Below are positions 33,734-41,640 of a stretch of 43,014 nucleotides of DNA, piece by piece (the stretch's first letter is position 1; each line of letters opens with the position of its first letter). The DNA is taken from positions 1 through 43,014 of the forward strand of contig JAJRTY010000107.1 of NCBI GenBank assembly GCA_024278055.1, read 5' to 3'. The notes beneath the pieces were generated by a model that had not been told where the DNA came from, did not search any database, and saw only the letters and a program-made list of their open reading frames with translations. Origin of the DNA: Alphaproteobacteria bacterium. Lineage in GTDB: Bacteria; Pseudomonadota; Alphaproteobacteria; Rhizobiales; JAJFHR01. The position numbers were made by a program, and so were the translations under genes.

Positions 33734-34684
33734 ATGATAGCGATTGAAAGAATTGAAAAGGCTGCCTACGACATTATGCTCAAGGCAGCGATTGACATTC
33801 CTGAAGATTACGAAGACGGCATTCGTGGCATGCAAACCAGTGAAAAGGGCGATCTGTCGTATTTCGTGCTTGAGGCCATGTTGGAAAATTATGGTGCTGC
33901 GCGTGAAGACCGCCGCCCGATGTGTGCTGATTCAGGCCTGCCACGCTACTACGTCAAGGCAGGGAATGAGGCGCTGATTGAGGGGGGATTTATCGCCCTG
34001 GAAAAAGTGTTGCGGCAGGCAACCGCCCGCGCCACCCAGGATGTTCCTTTGCGGCCCAACCGTGTGCATCCGATAAGCCGTCAGGATAACAATAATAATG
34101 TCGGAATTAACGCGCCTGAGATTGACTATAGTTTTGAGCCCGATGCCGACTGGGTCGAAATAACCACGGTCCACAAAGGCGGGCTTTTTGGTACTGATTA
34201 TCGCATGTTGTTTCCCGGTGATGGAATTGACGGGATCAAACGTTTCTTTCTTGATGTGATGATCTCATTTGGCAAGCGTGGTCTGGCGTGTCAGCCGGCC
34301 ATTGTCGGCATCGGTCTGGGCGGTTCCAAAGACACATGCATGGTGCTGGGTAAGCAGGCTGCGTGCCTGCGCATTGTCGGCAGTAAAAACCCCGACCCTG
34401 AAATTGCTGCGTTGGAAGAAGAACTTAAACAGATGGGAAATTCCATCGGCATGGGAGCCATGGGTTTTGTTGGCTCATCCATGGTGGTCGATTGCCATAT
34501 TGAAGTCGGCTATACCCACACTGGCGGCATGCCGATGAGTGTGCATTCGTTCTGCCTGTCCTCAAGGCGCGCAGCCGTACGCATTTACAATGACGGACGC
34601 ATTGAACACCGTACCGATCCCAACTGGTTCACACCTTACATGAGAAGGAATACTGTCGAATGGCAGGAGATGGTGAGCGCATGA
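33734..34684 (+). CDS. Class I fumarase/tartrate dehydratase-type hydratase, alpha subunit
   Basis: A 316-residue homolog of the Fumerase domain PF05681 (FumA N-terminal half, TtdA). Visible are MCADSGLPRYYVKAG, which replaces the usual CQDTG box, RPNRVHPISRQDNNNNVG, the LACQPAIVGIGLGGSKDTCMVLG block and a late Cys in VHSFCLSS; together these could give the three Cys ligands of a [4Fe-4S] cluster. ATG at 33734 is preferred because AAGGAG lies eight bases before it. It overlaps the beta subunit by four bases. It should add or remove water across a dicarboxylate double bond. Confidence 0.87.
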   Translation: MIAIERIEKAAYDIMLKAAIDIPEDYEDGIRGMQTSEKGDLSYFVLEAMLENYGAAREDRRPMCADSGLPRYYVKAGNEALIEGGFIALEKVLRQATARATQDVPLRPNRVHPISRQDNNNNVGINAPEIDYSFEPDADWVEITTVHKGGLFGTDYRMLFPGDGIDGIKRFFLDVMISFGKRGLACQPAIVGIGLGGSKDTCMVLGKQAACLRIVGSKNPDPEIAALEEELKQMGNSIGMGAMGFVGSSMVVDCHIEVGYTHTGGMPMSVHSFCLSSRRAAVRIYNDGRIEHRTDPNWFTPYMRRNTVEWQEMVSA

Positions 34685-35340
34685 AAACTGTAAGATTATC
34701 CGTTCCGATTTGCGATGAAGATCTGGTGAGCCTGGAAATTGGCACGGTGGTCTATCTCGATGGCCTGATCATGACCGGGCGCGAAAAAGTCTACAAGCGT
34801 ATTCTTGATGATGGCGAGCCTATGCCCGCAGGGCTGATGCAGCGCTGCAATGTCGGGTTTCATTGCTCGCCTGCAGCAAGCATTGACGAGGACGGCAAAT
34901 TTTCCGTAGGCGCGGTAACCGCAACCGCAAGTTTTCGTTTTGCCAAATCCTTGCCCGGCTGGTTTGCCAAAACCGGCTGCCGGGTGATTATAGGCAAAGG
35001 TGGTATGAGCCAGAAGCATTACGATGAGATTTTCGTGCCCGCAAAGGCGGTTTATTTCACCACCGTCGGCTATGGCACCGGAGCGCTGCTGGGGCGTGGC
35101 ATCAAGGCTGTGGAAAATGTCTACTGGCTCGATGAACTGGGTATTGCGCAGGCAATGTGGGTGTTCAGGGTCGAGAATTTTGGCCCGCTGCTGGTGGAAA
35201 GCGACTTGCAGGGCAATTCCCTGTTTGAGCAGAACAATACAGAGATCAATGAAAAAATTGAAAAGCTCTATGAGGGTCTGCGAGCGCCTTCTCTCAGCCG
35301 CTATGGTGAAACCGATAACAAGCGTGATGAGCTGATTTGA
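34681..35340 (+). CDS. Class I fumarase/tartrate dehydratase-type hydratase, beta subunit
   Basis: A 219-residue homolog of Fumerase_C (PF05683; TtdB). It starts with LSVPICDEDLVSLEIGTVVY and LDGLIMTGREKVYKRI, as in the family, and ends with IGKGGMSQKHYDEI and WVFRVENFGPLLV. The segment around VGAVTATASFRF stands where most members have a GPTTxxRM box, so the substrate pocket seems changed. The start at 34681 overlaps the alpha stop; an in-frame start at 34660 is possible but lies inside the alpha gene. It ends the operon, just ahead of a terminator. Confidence 0.87.
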   Translation: MKTVRLSVPICDEDLVSLEIGTVVYLDGLIMTGREKVYKRILDDGEPMPAGLMQRCNVGFHCSPAASIDEDGKFSVGAVTATASFRFAKSLPGWFAKTGCRVIIGKGGMSQKHYDEIFVPAKAVYFTTVGYGTGALLGRGIKAVENVYWLDELGIAQAMWVFRVENFGPLLVESDLQGNSLFEQNNTEINEKIEKLYEGLRAPSLSRYGETDNKRDELI

Positions 35341-35351
35341 GCGCAATGAAA

Positions 35352-35383
35352 AACGAGACTGCGGGGTTAAGCGCAATCTCGTT
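35352..35383. terminator. Bidirectional intrinsic terminator
   Basis: AACGAGACTGCG and CGCAATCTCGTT pair over 12 positions with one mismatch and an 8-base loop. A short T-rich tail follows on both strands. It closes the plus-strand hydratase operon and lies 34 bases after the end of the converging BA14K-like gene. Confidence 0.75.
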
Positions 35384-35416
35384 TCCTCTTAATTCGGTTT
35401 TTCCAAATTTCAATCG

Positions 35417-35794
35417 TTAGCGGCAAAAGACCTTGCGACCACTATAGGATGTGAAATACCCGGTGTGTGGATTGAAGCTGCGATAGCGGCGCGAACAATC
35501 TTTTTTCCAGCCAAGAGACCATGGTGCATATTTGCCACTGTGAAAACGATGACTGTGATAGGGGTGATTATAGTAGCGATCAGTCTCATGGACAAAGAGA
35601 CCACCAATCAAAGCACCTAAGCCGAGGCCCAAAAGAAACTCGACTTTTTTTGCTTCTGTTTTATTGGCGGTTGTTCCCGTTTGGACACTTGTTGGCATAT
35701 TGGAAAAGGGTGCGGCACCCGCGCCTGTTCCCACAACCAGTGTTGCTCCCAAAAACAGGGAGGCGAAAATTGCTGTTTTTCTGGATTTTATCAT
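35417..35794 (-). CDS. BA14K-like small exported protein
   Basis: A 125-residue protein with a signal peptide (KTAIFASLFLGATLVVGTGAGA), a glycine-rich hydrophobic stretch (LLGLGLGALIGGLFV), a His/Tyr-rich spacer and the BA14K-type end DCSRRYRSFNPHTGYF...GRKVFCR. In Brucella the family founder is a 14-kDa immunoreactive surface protein with lectin-like behaviour. The ATG at 35794 follows GCAGGAGAAATTAGT; the longer frame from 35821 is less likely. It is a tandem paralog of the gene at 36037-36447, with a nearly identical C-terminal 27 residues and the same leader. Confidence 0.8.
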   Translation of the reverse strand: MIKSRKTAIFASLFLGATLVVGTGAGAAPFSNMPTSVQTGTTANKTEAKKVEFLLGLGLGALIGGLFVHETDRYYNHPYHSHRFHSGKYAPWSLGWKKDCSRRYRSFNPHTGYFTSYSGRKVFCR

Positions 35795-35960
35795 ACTAAT
35801 TTCTCCTGCTTCTACGCACAAAATTATTCAGCCAGAGTACACGTAATCAGCTATGGGCATTGGCCCGAAACTGCTTGCGTGCTTATTAATCTTACACAGA
35901 AAATTGAAATTGCCAAATAAGAACACTTCTGGACTACAGGTGTGACTAACCAATTTGCGG

Positions 35961-35999
35961 AAAAAACAAAAAAGAGGGCGCACCTTCAGGCGCACCCTC
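35961..35999 (-). terminator. Intrinsic terminator of the BA14K-like gene at 36037-36447
   Basis: On the minus strand GAGGGTGCGCC and GGTGCGCCCTC form an 11-bp stem (two G-U pairs) with a TGAA loop, followed directly by a T-run (TTTTTTGTTTTTT). This separates the two tandem BA14K-like genes transcriptionally. Confidence 0.8.
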
Positions 36000-36036
36000 A
36001 TTTTCAATTTTGATCAGTTTCTTAATTCTCAGATCA

Positions 36037-36447
36037 TTAGCGGCAGAAAACGTAGCGACCGCTGTAGGACAGAAAATAGCCGGTATCGGGATTAAAGCTG
36101 CGATAACGACGGAAACAATCATCATACCAGGCATCAGTCCAGGGCTCGTAGCGGGTACGGTAATACCTGCGTGGCGCAGGTCTGCGGTTTGCGTCGTTAT
36201 AGCCGCGATTATAGGCCCGGTTGTTATTGTTCACGATGGCACCACCGATCAGGGCACCGGCACCAAGGCCCAAAAGCAAATTGCGGGTTTTCTTGCCGGT
36301 TTTCTGTACCAGATTGCCAGTCACCATTTCCGGTTGCGCACTTGTTGCCATTTTTGACAGAGGAACGGCATTGGCGTTCATTCCTCCAAAAGCTGTAGCT
36401 CCCAAAAACAGGGAAGCTAAAACTGCAAATTTGTTAGGTTTCATCAT
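36037..36447 (-). CDS. BA14K-like small exported protein, tandem paralog
   Basis: A 136-residue protein with a signal peptide (FAVLASLFLGATAFGGMNANA), a glycine-rich segment NLLLGLGAGALIGGAIVNNN, an Asn/Tyr/Arg-rich spacer and the BA14K end DDCFRRYRSFNPDTGYF...GRYVFCR. The spacer differs most from its neighbour at 35417-35794, while signal, Gly segment and end are shared. The start is ATGATG at 36447 after a GCAGGAGAATAT leader; upstream in-frame codons to 36516 lack a ribosome site. Likely at the cell surface or periplasm. Confidence 0.82.
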   Translation of the reverse strand: MMKPNKFAVLASLFLGATAFGGMNANAVPLSKMATSAQPEMVTGNLVQKTGKKTRNLLLGLGAGALIGGAIVNNNNRAYNRGYNDANRRPAPRRYYRTRYEPWTDAWYDDCFRRYRSFNPDTGYFLSYSGRYVFCR

Positions 36448-36593
36448 AGTATATTCTCCTGCTTCTACACCAAAACTCGCCAACTTTAGTCTTACATATA
36501 AGAATACCAATGCCAAATAAAAAGGGCGAGGCGCATAATTAAAGCCGATTGGGGTTAATAAACCCGAAGTTTTTTATAGTTTTTCTCTACCCG

Positions 36594-39002
36594 TCAACGG
36601 CTAATCCGTCTGTGCGGCAAGGCCATTTTACAAGCCTCAAGAATGGCGTTTTCACCAATGCGATAGGTTTCATAAAGATCATCAATCGTGCCAGTCTGGC
36701 CAAAATGTTCAACACCCAAAGCCTGAACCTTATGGCCATGAACAGCGCCGAGCCACGACAGGGTTGTGGGATGGCCATCGATAACCGTCACCAACCCGGC
36801 ATCTCGTGATAAAGGCTGCAATAGCTCTTCAATATAGCTGTTAGTGTTGGTTCGGCCGTGCTGGCGGGCAGTCTGGGCGGCTTTCCAGCCGGCATTCAAG
36901 CGATCAGCCGAAGTGATGGCCAAAAGACCGGCACCGGGGTTGCGATTGAGGAGTTTGCCGATAGCACTTGCTGCTTCAGGGGCAACAACCCCGGTATAGG
37001 CGAGCGCCAGTTGTGCGCCGGGTGCCGGAGGCCTGAGCCAGTAGGCGCCGGCTATGATCCCTTTTTTTGTGGCGTCATCGAGATCTCGCATCGGCTGGTC
37101 CAAAGAACGCGTTGACAGGCGCAAGTAAACCGAGCCGCCGCTCTTGTCACGCAACCAGTCATCATCGGAAATGTCGTCACTTTCGCGTTGTATGTAGTTA
37201 AAGGCCCATTCCATTATGACGGCGAGCTCATCAACAAACGATGGCTCAAACGTCGCCAGACCATCCTGGGCCATGCCAATAAGCGGTGTTGAAATCGACT
37301 GGTGAGCACCGCCTTCCGGTGCCAGGGTAATGCCTGAAGGTGTGGCGGCGAGGATAAAGCGGGCGTCCTGATAACAGGCATAATTGAGGGCATCGAGGCC
37401 GCGCTGGATGAAGGGGTCGTAGAGTGTACCCACCGGCAGCAAACGTTCGCCAAACAACTTGTGGCTGAGCCCCAGGGCTGCCAGCAGAATAAACAGGTTG
37501 TTTTCGGCAATGCCAAGTTCGATGTGCTGGCCCGATGGTTTTGAGTGCCAGCGCTGGGCCGACATCAGTTTAAGGGTCTGAAAGACGTCTTCGCGGGGCT
37601 TTTTTGAAAATACCGCACGACGGTTTACCCAGCCGCCGAGATTGGTTGACACGGTGACATCCGGCGAAGTGGTGACAATGCGGTCGGCCATTGTTGTGTC
37701 GTGACGGGCGATTTCGCTCAAAATCTTGCCAAAACCTTCCTGAGTTGACATTTCTGCCGCTCCTTGCGCCGGCGAAGGTATTGCTTCAACTGGAATTTTT
37801 GGTGAACTCAGCGACCGCGTTCCCCTGGCATTAAAGGGGGCGGCTTCAATCAGGCTGCGTAATTCATTGGTGCTGGATTTAAGCCCTGAAAACGGCTCCC
37901 ATTCATCACCATCAGTTATACTGTGAGCAGCTTTAAGTTCATTCATCTGGGCTGGATTCATCAAGCCAGAGTGATTGTCTTTGTGGCCGGCAAAGGGCAG
38001 GCCTTTGCCCTTGACAGTATAGGCCACGAAACACACCGGTTGATCGTCGGGGGCTGAGTTAAAGGCTTCAAGGCATGTTTCCATGCAGTGACCACCGAGA
38101 TCTGTCATCAATTGGGCCAGTGCCTCATCATCATAAGTGTCAATGAGTTTTAATGCATCACGATTGGCGGCCAGATCCTGTTTCAGGTGTTTGCGCCAGA
38201 TGCTGCCACCGGCAAAAGTCAGGGCTGAGAACAGCGTGTTGGGGCACGTGTCAATCCAGTCGTGCAGGGCGTCACCGCCGGGTTGTTGAAAGGCCTTCTT
38301 CAATTCCTTGCCATATTTGATGGCGATAACCTGCCAGCCGAAATTAGAGAAAATATTCTCGAGTTTGGGAAACAGCGCTTCGGCGATGACTGCATCGAGG
38401 CTCTGGCGATTATAATCAACAATCCACCAGCAGTTTTTTAAACCATGTTTCCAGCCCTCGAGCAGGGCTTCATAGATGTTACCCTCGTCAAGTTCGGCAT
38501 CTCCCAAAAGGGCCACCATGCGACCTTCGGGCCATTCGGTTTGCCAGTCCTTGGCGCTGATGTAATCCTGAACCAGGCTGGCAAATGAGGTCATGGCTAC
38601 GCCAAGGCCGACAGAGCCGGTGGAAAAATCAACGTCATCAATATCCTTGGTGCGTGAGGGGTAGGATTGGGCGCCGCCTAAACTTCTGAAGGCCTTTAAT
38701 TTTTCAATGGTCTGGTGGCCGAAGAGATACTGTATGGCGTGAAACACCGGACTTGCATGAGGTTTTACCGCAATTCTGTCTTCTGGTTTGAGGACTGAAA
38801 AATAAAGTGCTGTCATGATGGTGACGAGCGAAGCGCTGGAGGCCTGGTGACCACCGACTTTGAGACCATCGACATTGACACGTTCATTGTTGGCATTGTG
38901 AATAATCTGGGCCGAGAGCCAAAGGATCTTGCGCTCCATGTCCTTTAACAGGGCAAGCCTGTCTGGAGTTGGAGATTGTTTCATAGCTGATTGTGCGCAC
39001 AT
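36594..39002 (-). CDS. mdeB: 2-oxoacid dehydrogenase E1-like protein (AceE/MdeB type, transketolase fold)
   Basis: An 802-residue thiamine-diphosphate enzyme related to homodimeric pyruvate dehydrogenase E1 but shorter. The TPP/Mg motif is LLGDAELDEGNIYEALLEG...VDYNRQ, preceded by GSVGLGVAMTSFASL; the pyrimidine-binding domain shows HIELGIAENNLFILLAALGLS. In Pseudomonas putida the homolog MdeB acts on 2-oxobutyrate from methionine and is regulated by the Lrp-type MdeR. Here an Lrp gene is divergent at once upstream, which fits, but methionine gamma-lyase (mdeA) is missing. Start ATG at 39002 or 38984; no strong ribosome site for either. The substrate is inferred from family only. Confidence 0.8.
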   Translation of the reverse strand: MCAQSAMKQSPTPDRLALLKDMERKILWLSAQIIHNANNERVNVDGLKVGGHQASSASLVTIMTALYFSVLKPEDRIAVKPHASPVFHAIQYLFGHQTIEKLKAFRSLGGAQSYPSRTKDIDDVDFSTGSVGLGVAMTSFASLVQDYISAKDWQTEWPEGRMVALLGDAELDEGNIYEALLEGWKHGLKNCWWIVDYNRQSLDAVIAEALFPKLENIFSNFGWQVIAIKYGKELKKAFQQPGGDALHDWIDTCPNTLFSALTFAGGSIWRKHLKQDLAANRDALKLIDTYDDEALAQLMTDLGGHCMETCLEAFNSAPDDQPVCFVAYTVKGKGLPFAGHKDNHSGLMNPAQMNELKAAHSITDGDEWEPFSGLKSSTNELRSLIEAAPFNARGTRSLSSPKIPVEAIPSPAQGAAEMSTQEGFGKILSEIARHDTTMADRIVTTSPDVTVSTNLGGWVNRRAVFSKKPREDVFQTLKLMSAQRWHSKPSGQHIELGIAENNLFILLAALGLSHKLFGERLLPVGTLYDPFIQRGLDALNYACYQDARFILAATPSGITLAPEGGAHQSISTPLIGMAQDGLATFEPSFVDELAVIMEWAFNYIQRESDDISDDDWLRDKSGGSVYLRLSTRSLDQPMRDLDDATKKGIIAGAYWLRPPAPGAQLALAYTGVVAPEAASAIGKLLNRNPGAGLLAITSADRLNAGWKAAQTARQHGRTNTNSYIEELLQPLSRDAGLVTVIDGHPTTLSWLGAVHGHKVQALGVEHFGQTGTIDDLYETYRIGENAILEACKMALPHRRISR

Positions 39003-39024
39003 GGCAGATAACTTTCATTGGTTC

Positions 39025-39043
39025 AATTGAAAGTATATCAATT
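39025..39043. promoter_or_regulatory. Palindrome between mdeB-like and lrp genes (Lrp operator candidate)
   Basis: AATTGA (39025-39030) and TCAATT (39038-39043) are perfect inverted arms seven bases apart, in the divergent promoter region. Lrp/AsnC proteins often bind such AT-rich dyads and control the divergent gene. This is positional inference. Confidence 0.4.
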
Positions 39044-39127
39044 TCTCTGGCATTTCCTGCCAAAGAAGCTATAGATTAAAGAAATTTTGAAATGATTGAC
39101 TAAAATATTATAGAAAAGTGATTTATC

Positions 39128-39601
39128 ATGTCATTTCCTCAATTGGATGCCATAGACCGCAGGCTGCTCAAGGCGCTGCAATCCAACGCCCGCATGCCTA
39201 ATGCTGAGCTGGCAAAGCTGGTAGGCCTGTCGCCATCCCCGTGCTTGCGGCGGTTGAAAATACTCGAAAAAAAAGGTATTATTGAACGTTATGTTGCACT
39301 GCTCGATCAGGAACAGGTTGGCCTGCCGGTCAGTGTTTTTATCTCAATCAGGCTGGAGCGCCAGCATGAAGATGCCCTGGAAAAATTTGAAGCTGAAATT
39401 AAAAGCTATGATGAAGTGCTTGAATGCTATTTAATGACCGGACAACGCGATTATCTATTGCGGGTGGTGGCGCAGGACCTGCGCTCTTATGAGGGGTTTT
39501 TAAAGGATAAGCTGACGCGAATTGACGGTGTGGCAAGCATCGAATCAAGTTTTGCATTAAGTCAGGTAAAGTATACCAATTCCCTTCCGCTGCCGGTCTA
39601 G
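39128..39601 (+). CDS. Lrp/AsnC family transcriptional regulator
   Basis: A 157-residue regulator with an N-terminal HTH (LLKALQSNARMPNAELAKL, then GLSPSPCLRRLKILEKKGIIERY) and a C-terminal RAM ligand-binding domain (VSVFISIRLERQHEDALEKF, CYLMTGQRDYLLRVVAQDL). Family members form octamers and sense amino acids. It is divergent from the MdeB-like gene by 125 bases and is probably its regulator, like MdeR for mdeAB in Pseudomonas. Confidence 0.92.
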   Translation: MSFPQLDAIDRRLLKALQSNARMPNAELAKLVGLSPSPCLRRLKILEKKGIIERYVALLDQEQVGLPVSVFISIRLERQHEDALEKFEAEIKSYDEVLECYLMTGQRDYLLRVVAQDLRSYEGFLKDKLTRIDGVASIESSFALSQVKYTNSLPLPV

Positions 39602-39634
39602 CAGCGATACTCTGAAAATTGAAAGTTAAATGTT

Positions 39635-40006
39635 ATGTTGCCGCGCCCTGCTTTTTTTGCGACTGTTTTTATTGGTCTTATCGTTGCCGGTTGCGCCCAG
39701 CAAAGGCGCGGACAGCCGCTGGCGCTGGATATCGAGCAGTATGTGGCCACCAGGGCAAGCGTTTCGTGTGGTGATGTTGAAGCTCACTATCGTGTTGCCC
39801 AGGGCGTGCGCACAGCACTGGATATCCCAAAATATCGCCGAAAAATCCTGCGCGAACTGCCGGGTTGGTCGGCACCGACGATGAATTTGAACGAGGCGCG
39901 CTCATTGAGCGAGAATTCAGCAAAACTGTTGCGGGAAGAATTAACCCGCCGCTGCCCTGATAATCGCATTACCGGGCGCGAAGACATCGTCTATATACCT
40001 GCATAG
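39635..40006 (+). CDS. Putative lipoprotein, unknown function
   Basis: A 123-residue protein whose start has a lipoprotein signal (FFATVFIGLIVAGCAQQ) with a lipobox-like VAGC; Cys20 would be lipidated. The mature part (about 100 residues) is mixed helical, with Cys44 and Cys107, and no domain that I recognise. It follows lrp by 33 bases on the same strand but seems independent of it. Existence as a gene is supported by the signal and by normal codon use. Confidence 0.65.
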   Translation: MLPRPAFFATVFIGLIVAGCAQQRRGQPLALDIEQYVATRASVSCGDVEAHYRVAQGVRTALDIPKYRRKILRELPGWSAPTMNLNEARSLSENSAKLLREELTRRCPDNRITGREDIVYIPA

Positions 40007-40145
40007 ATCATTCAAAATCCTGTTCAGCTTACGTTCATGTTGGCGCCGTTAAGGTTTGTTCATGGCTCAATTGAGCTACGTATTAATCAGCCCAAAAGGG
40101 TTCACGGCATGTCCGATCCATGTGTCGGGACCAGCGAGGAGATGA

Positions 40146-40598
40146 ATGATGACAAATAGATTTGTTAAAGGTTTGGCTGTTGTGATGGTGCTCGGTTTTG
40201 CCGCCATTGCCTCGACACAAAATGCTTATGCCGGCAAAGGCACGCGTAATTTTGTTTTTGGCGCTATTGCCGGTGTTGCCGGTCTGGCGGCTATAAATTC
40301 ACTGTCGCGCGGTGGTTATTATGACCGCGGTTATTACAACCGTGGTTATTATAGTACCGGGTATCGTTACCGCCGCAGTTACTATTATGACGATTATTCT
40401 TATCGTCGGCCATATTACCGGACATACTATCGCACTTCTTACCGGCCCAGATATAAGGTGCGGCGTCACCATCACAGCCGCCGCCCGGTGGCCTGGTCAA
40501 AGGCATGGTATCGGTATTGTGCCAGCAAATATCGCTCATTCAGGCGGTCTGATGGTACTTTCCAGCCTTACAATGGCCCGCGTCGCGTCTGCCGCTGA
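40146..40598 (+). CDS. BA14K family exported protein, Tyr/Arg-rich
   Basis: A 150-residue protein with a signal peptide (LAVVMVLGFAAIASTQNAYA), a glycine/alanine-rich segment, a long Tyr/Arg/Gly spacer (YDRGYYNRGYYSTGYRYRR and similar) and the BA14K end YCASKYRSFRRSDGTF...GPRRVCR. It shares this ending with the tandem pair at 35417-36447 but is more diverged. GAGGAG precedes ATGATG at 40146/40149. The Tyr/Arg-rich middle suggests cell-surface or polyanion contact. A perfect terminator follows. Confidence 0.85.
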   Translation: MMTNRFVKGLAVVMVLGFAAIASTQNAYAGKGTRNFVFGAIAGVAGLAAINSLSRGGYYDRGYYNRGYYSTGYRYRRSYYYDDYSYRRPYYRTYYRTSYRPRYKVRRHHHSRRPVAWSKAWYRYCASKYRSFRRSDGTFQPYNGPRRVCR

Positions 40599-40623
40599 AG
40601 GTATTGAAAAGTCTTGAGTTGTC

Positions 40624-40656
40624 CCGGGCAAGCCTTGCGCTTGCCCGGTTTTTTTG
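40624..40656 (+). terminator. Intrinsic terminator
   Basis: CCGGGCAAGC and GCTTGCCCGG form a perfect 10-bp stem with a CTTGC loop, followed by eight T. It ends the BA14K transcript; the converging znuA-like gene ends nine bases further on. Confidence 0.92.
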
Positions 40657-40664
40657 GCAGAGCA

Positions 40665-41594
40665 TTATCTTTTCAAACACGACACCAGCGTGCGGGACAG
40701 GTCTCGCAAAAGAGTGACATAGGCAGCCGGGCCGGCAGGGATATCTGCTCCCAGAGGGTCAAGCACTGATACTTGGGTATTTGTGTTGTCGGTTATGGAT
40801 TTAACGATTGCCGGGTTGAACTGGGGTTCTGTGAAGATGCAGCGAATGCCTCCTGCGGCAATTCTGTCCCGAATTTGGCTGATTTTTCTGGCGCCGGGTG
40901 CGCGCTCGGGATTGAGAGTAATGGCTCCGGTGGTCGTGAGACCGAAGCGCTTGATGAAATATTGAAAAGCGTCATGATAGACGATAAATGGTGCTGTTTT
41001 TACCGCTGCCAGTGTTGCATCAAGCTCTGTTGTCAGGCGGTTGAGCGTTGCGATCAAAGCAGCCCCATTGGCAGCAAAAAGCTCTGCGTTGTCTGCGTCT
41101 GCCATGCTCAGCTGTTTAACAATTTCTTGCACCAAAACTATGGCATTGTCAGGATTCAACCAAAAATGGGGATCCATGTTTTGGTGGGTATGATGATTTG
41201 CCGCCTCATCAATTTCCCCACCCTGATCCAGTTCGGATGGCAGCAGTTTCAAGCCGGGAGTTTTGGATAATTCAACTATCTGCGCTGAAGCGGCCAGGGT
41301 TTTGAGCGGCCTGGTTAAAAATACTTCCATGTCCGGCCCGATCCAGAAAACAATATCGGCTTTGGACAGAGTGCGGGCATCGGAGGGCTTTAAGTTGAAG
41401 CTGTGTGGCGAACTTGCGCCTTTAAGCAGCAGTTCGGGCTCACCCACACCTGTCATAACCGATGCTACCAGGGAATGTATCGGCTTTATGGACACTGCAA
41501 CGCGAAATTCCGCAGCTGTAACATGCCGGGTTGAAAAGCCTGCTACGGCAATCAGAATTGCAAGCAATATTGGCAGTGCTCTAAGTTCAGACAT
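40665..41594 (-). CDS. znuA: Zinc ABC transporter substrate-binding protein, ZnuA-like
   Basis: A 309-residue cluster A-I (TroA family) binding protein with a signal peptide (ILLAILIAVAGFSTRHVTAA). Metal ligands are probably His in VSIKPIHSLVASV, His after the acidic loop in HQNMDPHFWLNP, His in IVYHDAFQYF and Asp in VLDPLGAD. A His-containing loop (EAANHHTHQN) is shorter than in enterobacterial ZnuA. The ATG at 41594 is chosen because the earlier TTG at 41642 lies next to and through a Zur-box-like palindrome. znuB and znuC are not in the window. It carries periplasmic zinc to an ABC importer. Confidence 0.88.
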   Translation of the reverse strand: MSELRALPILLAILIAVAGFSTRHVTAAEFRVAVSIKPIHSLVASVMTGVGEPELLLKGASSPHSFNLKPSDARTLSKADIVFWIGPDMEVFLTRPLKTLAASAQIVELSKTPGLKLLPSELDQGGEIDEAANHHTHQNMDPHFWLNPDNAIVLVQEIVKQLSMADADNAELFAANGAALIATLNRLTTELDATLAAVKTAPFIVYHDAFQYFIKRFGLTTTGAITLNPERAPGARKISQIRDRIAAGGIRCIFTEPQFNPAIVKSITDNTNTQVSVLDPLGADIPAGPAAYVTLLRDLSRTLVSCLKR

Positions 41595-41622
41595 TTGGTT
41601 TTGACCACTTATACTAAAAGTT

Positions 41623-41640
41623 GATACGTTATAAGGTAAC
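41623..41640. promoter_or_regulatory. Zur-box-like palindrome before znuA
   Basis: GATACGTTATAAGGTAAC is an imperfect dyad (14 of 18 positions symmetric, centre TTATAA) 28 bases upstream of the znuA start. It resembles alphaproteobacterial Zur sites of the form GTNATGTTATAACATNAC, and so fits zinc-dependent repression. The match is from memory of consensus. Confidence 0.6.

Noticed and set aside
34696..35376. Minus-strand frame of 226 codons opposite the hydratase beta subunit
   Set aside because: Mirror of a clear coding region; no domain, and it would begin inside the terminator.
36552..36565. GGGTT-AATA-AACCC hairpin with a following T-run on the plus strand
   Set aside because: The stem is only five base pairs and the T-run is on the plus strand, while the genes on both sides are transcribed from the minus strand.
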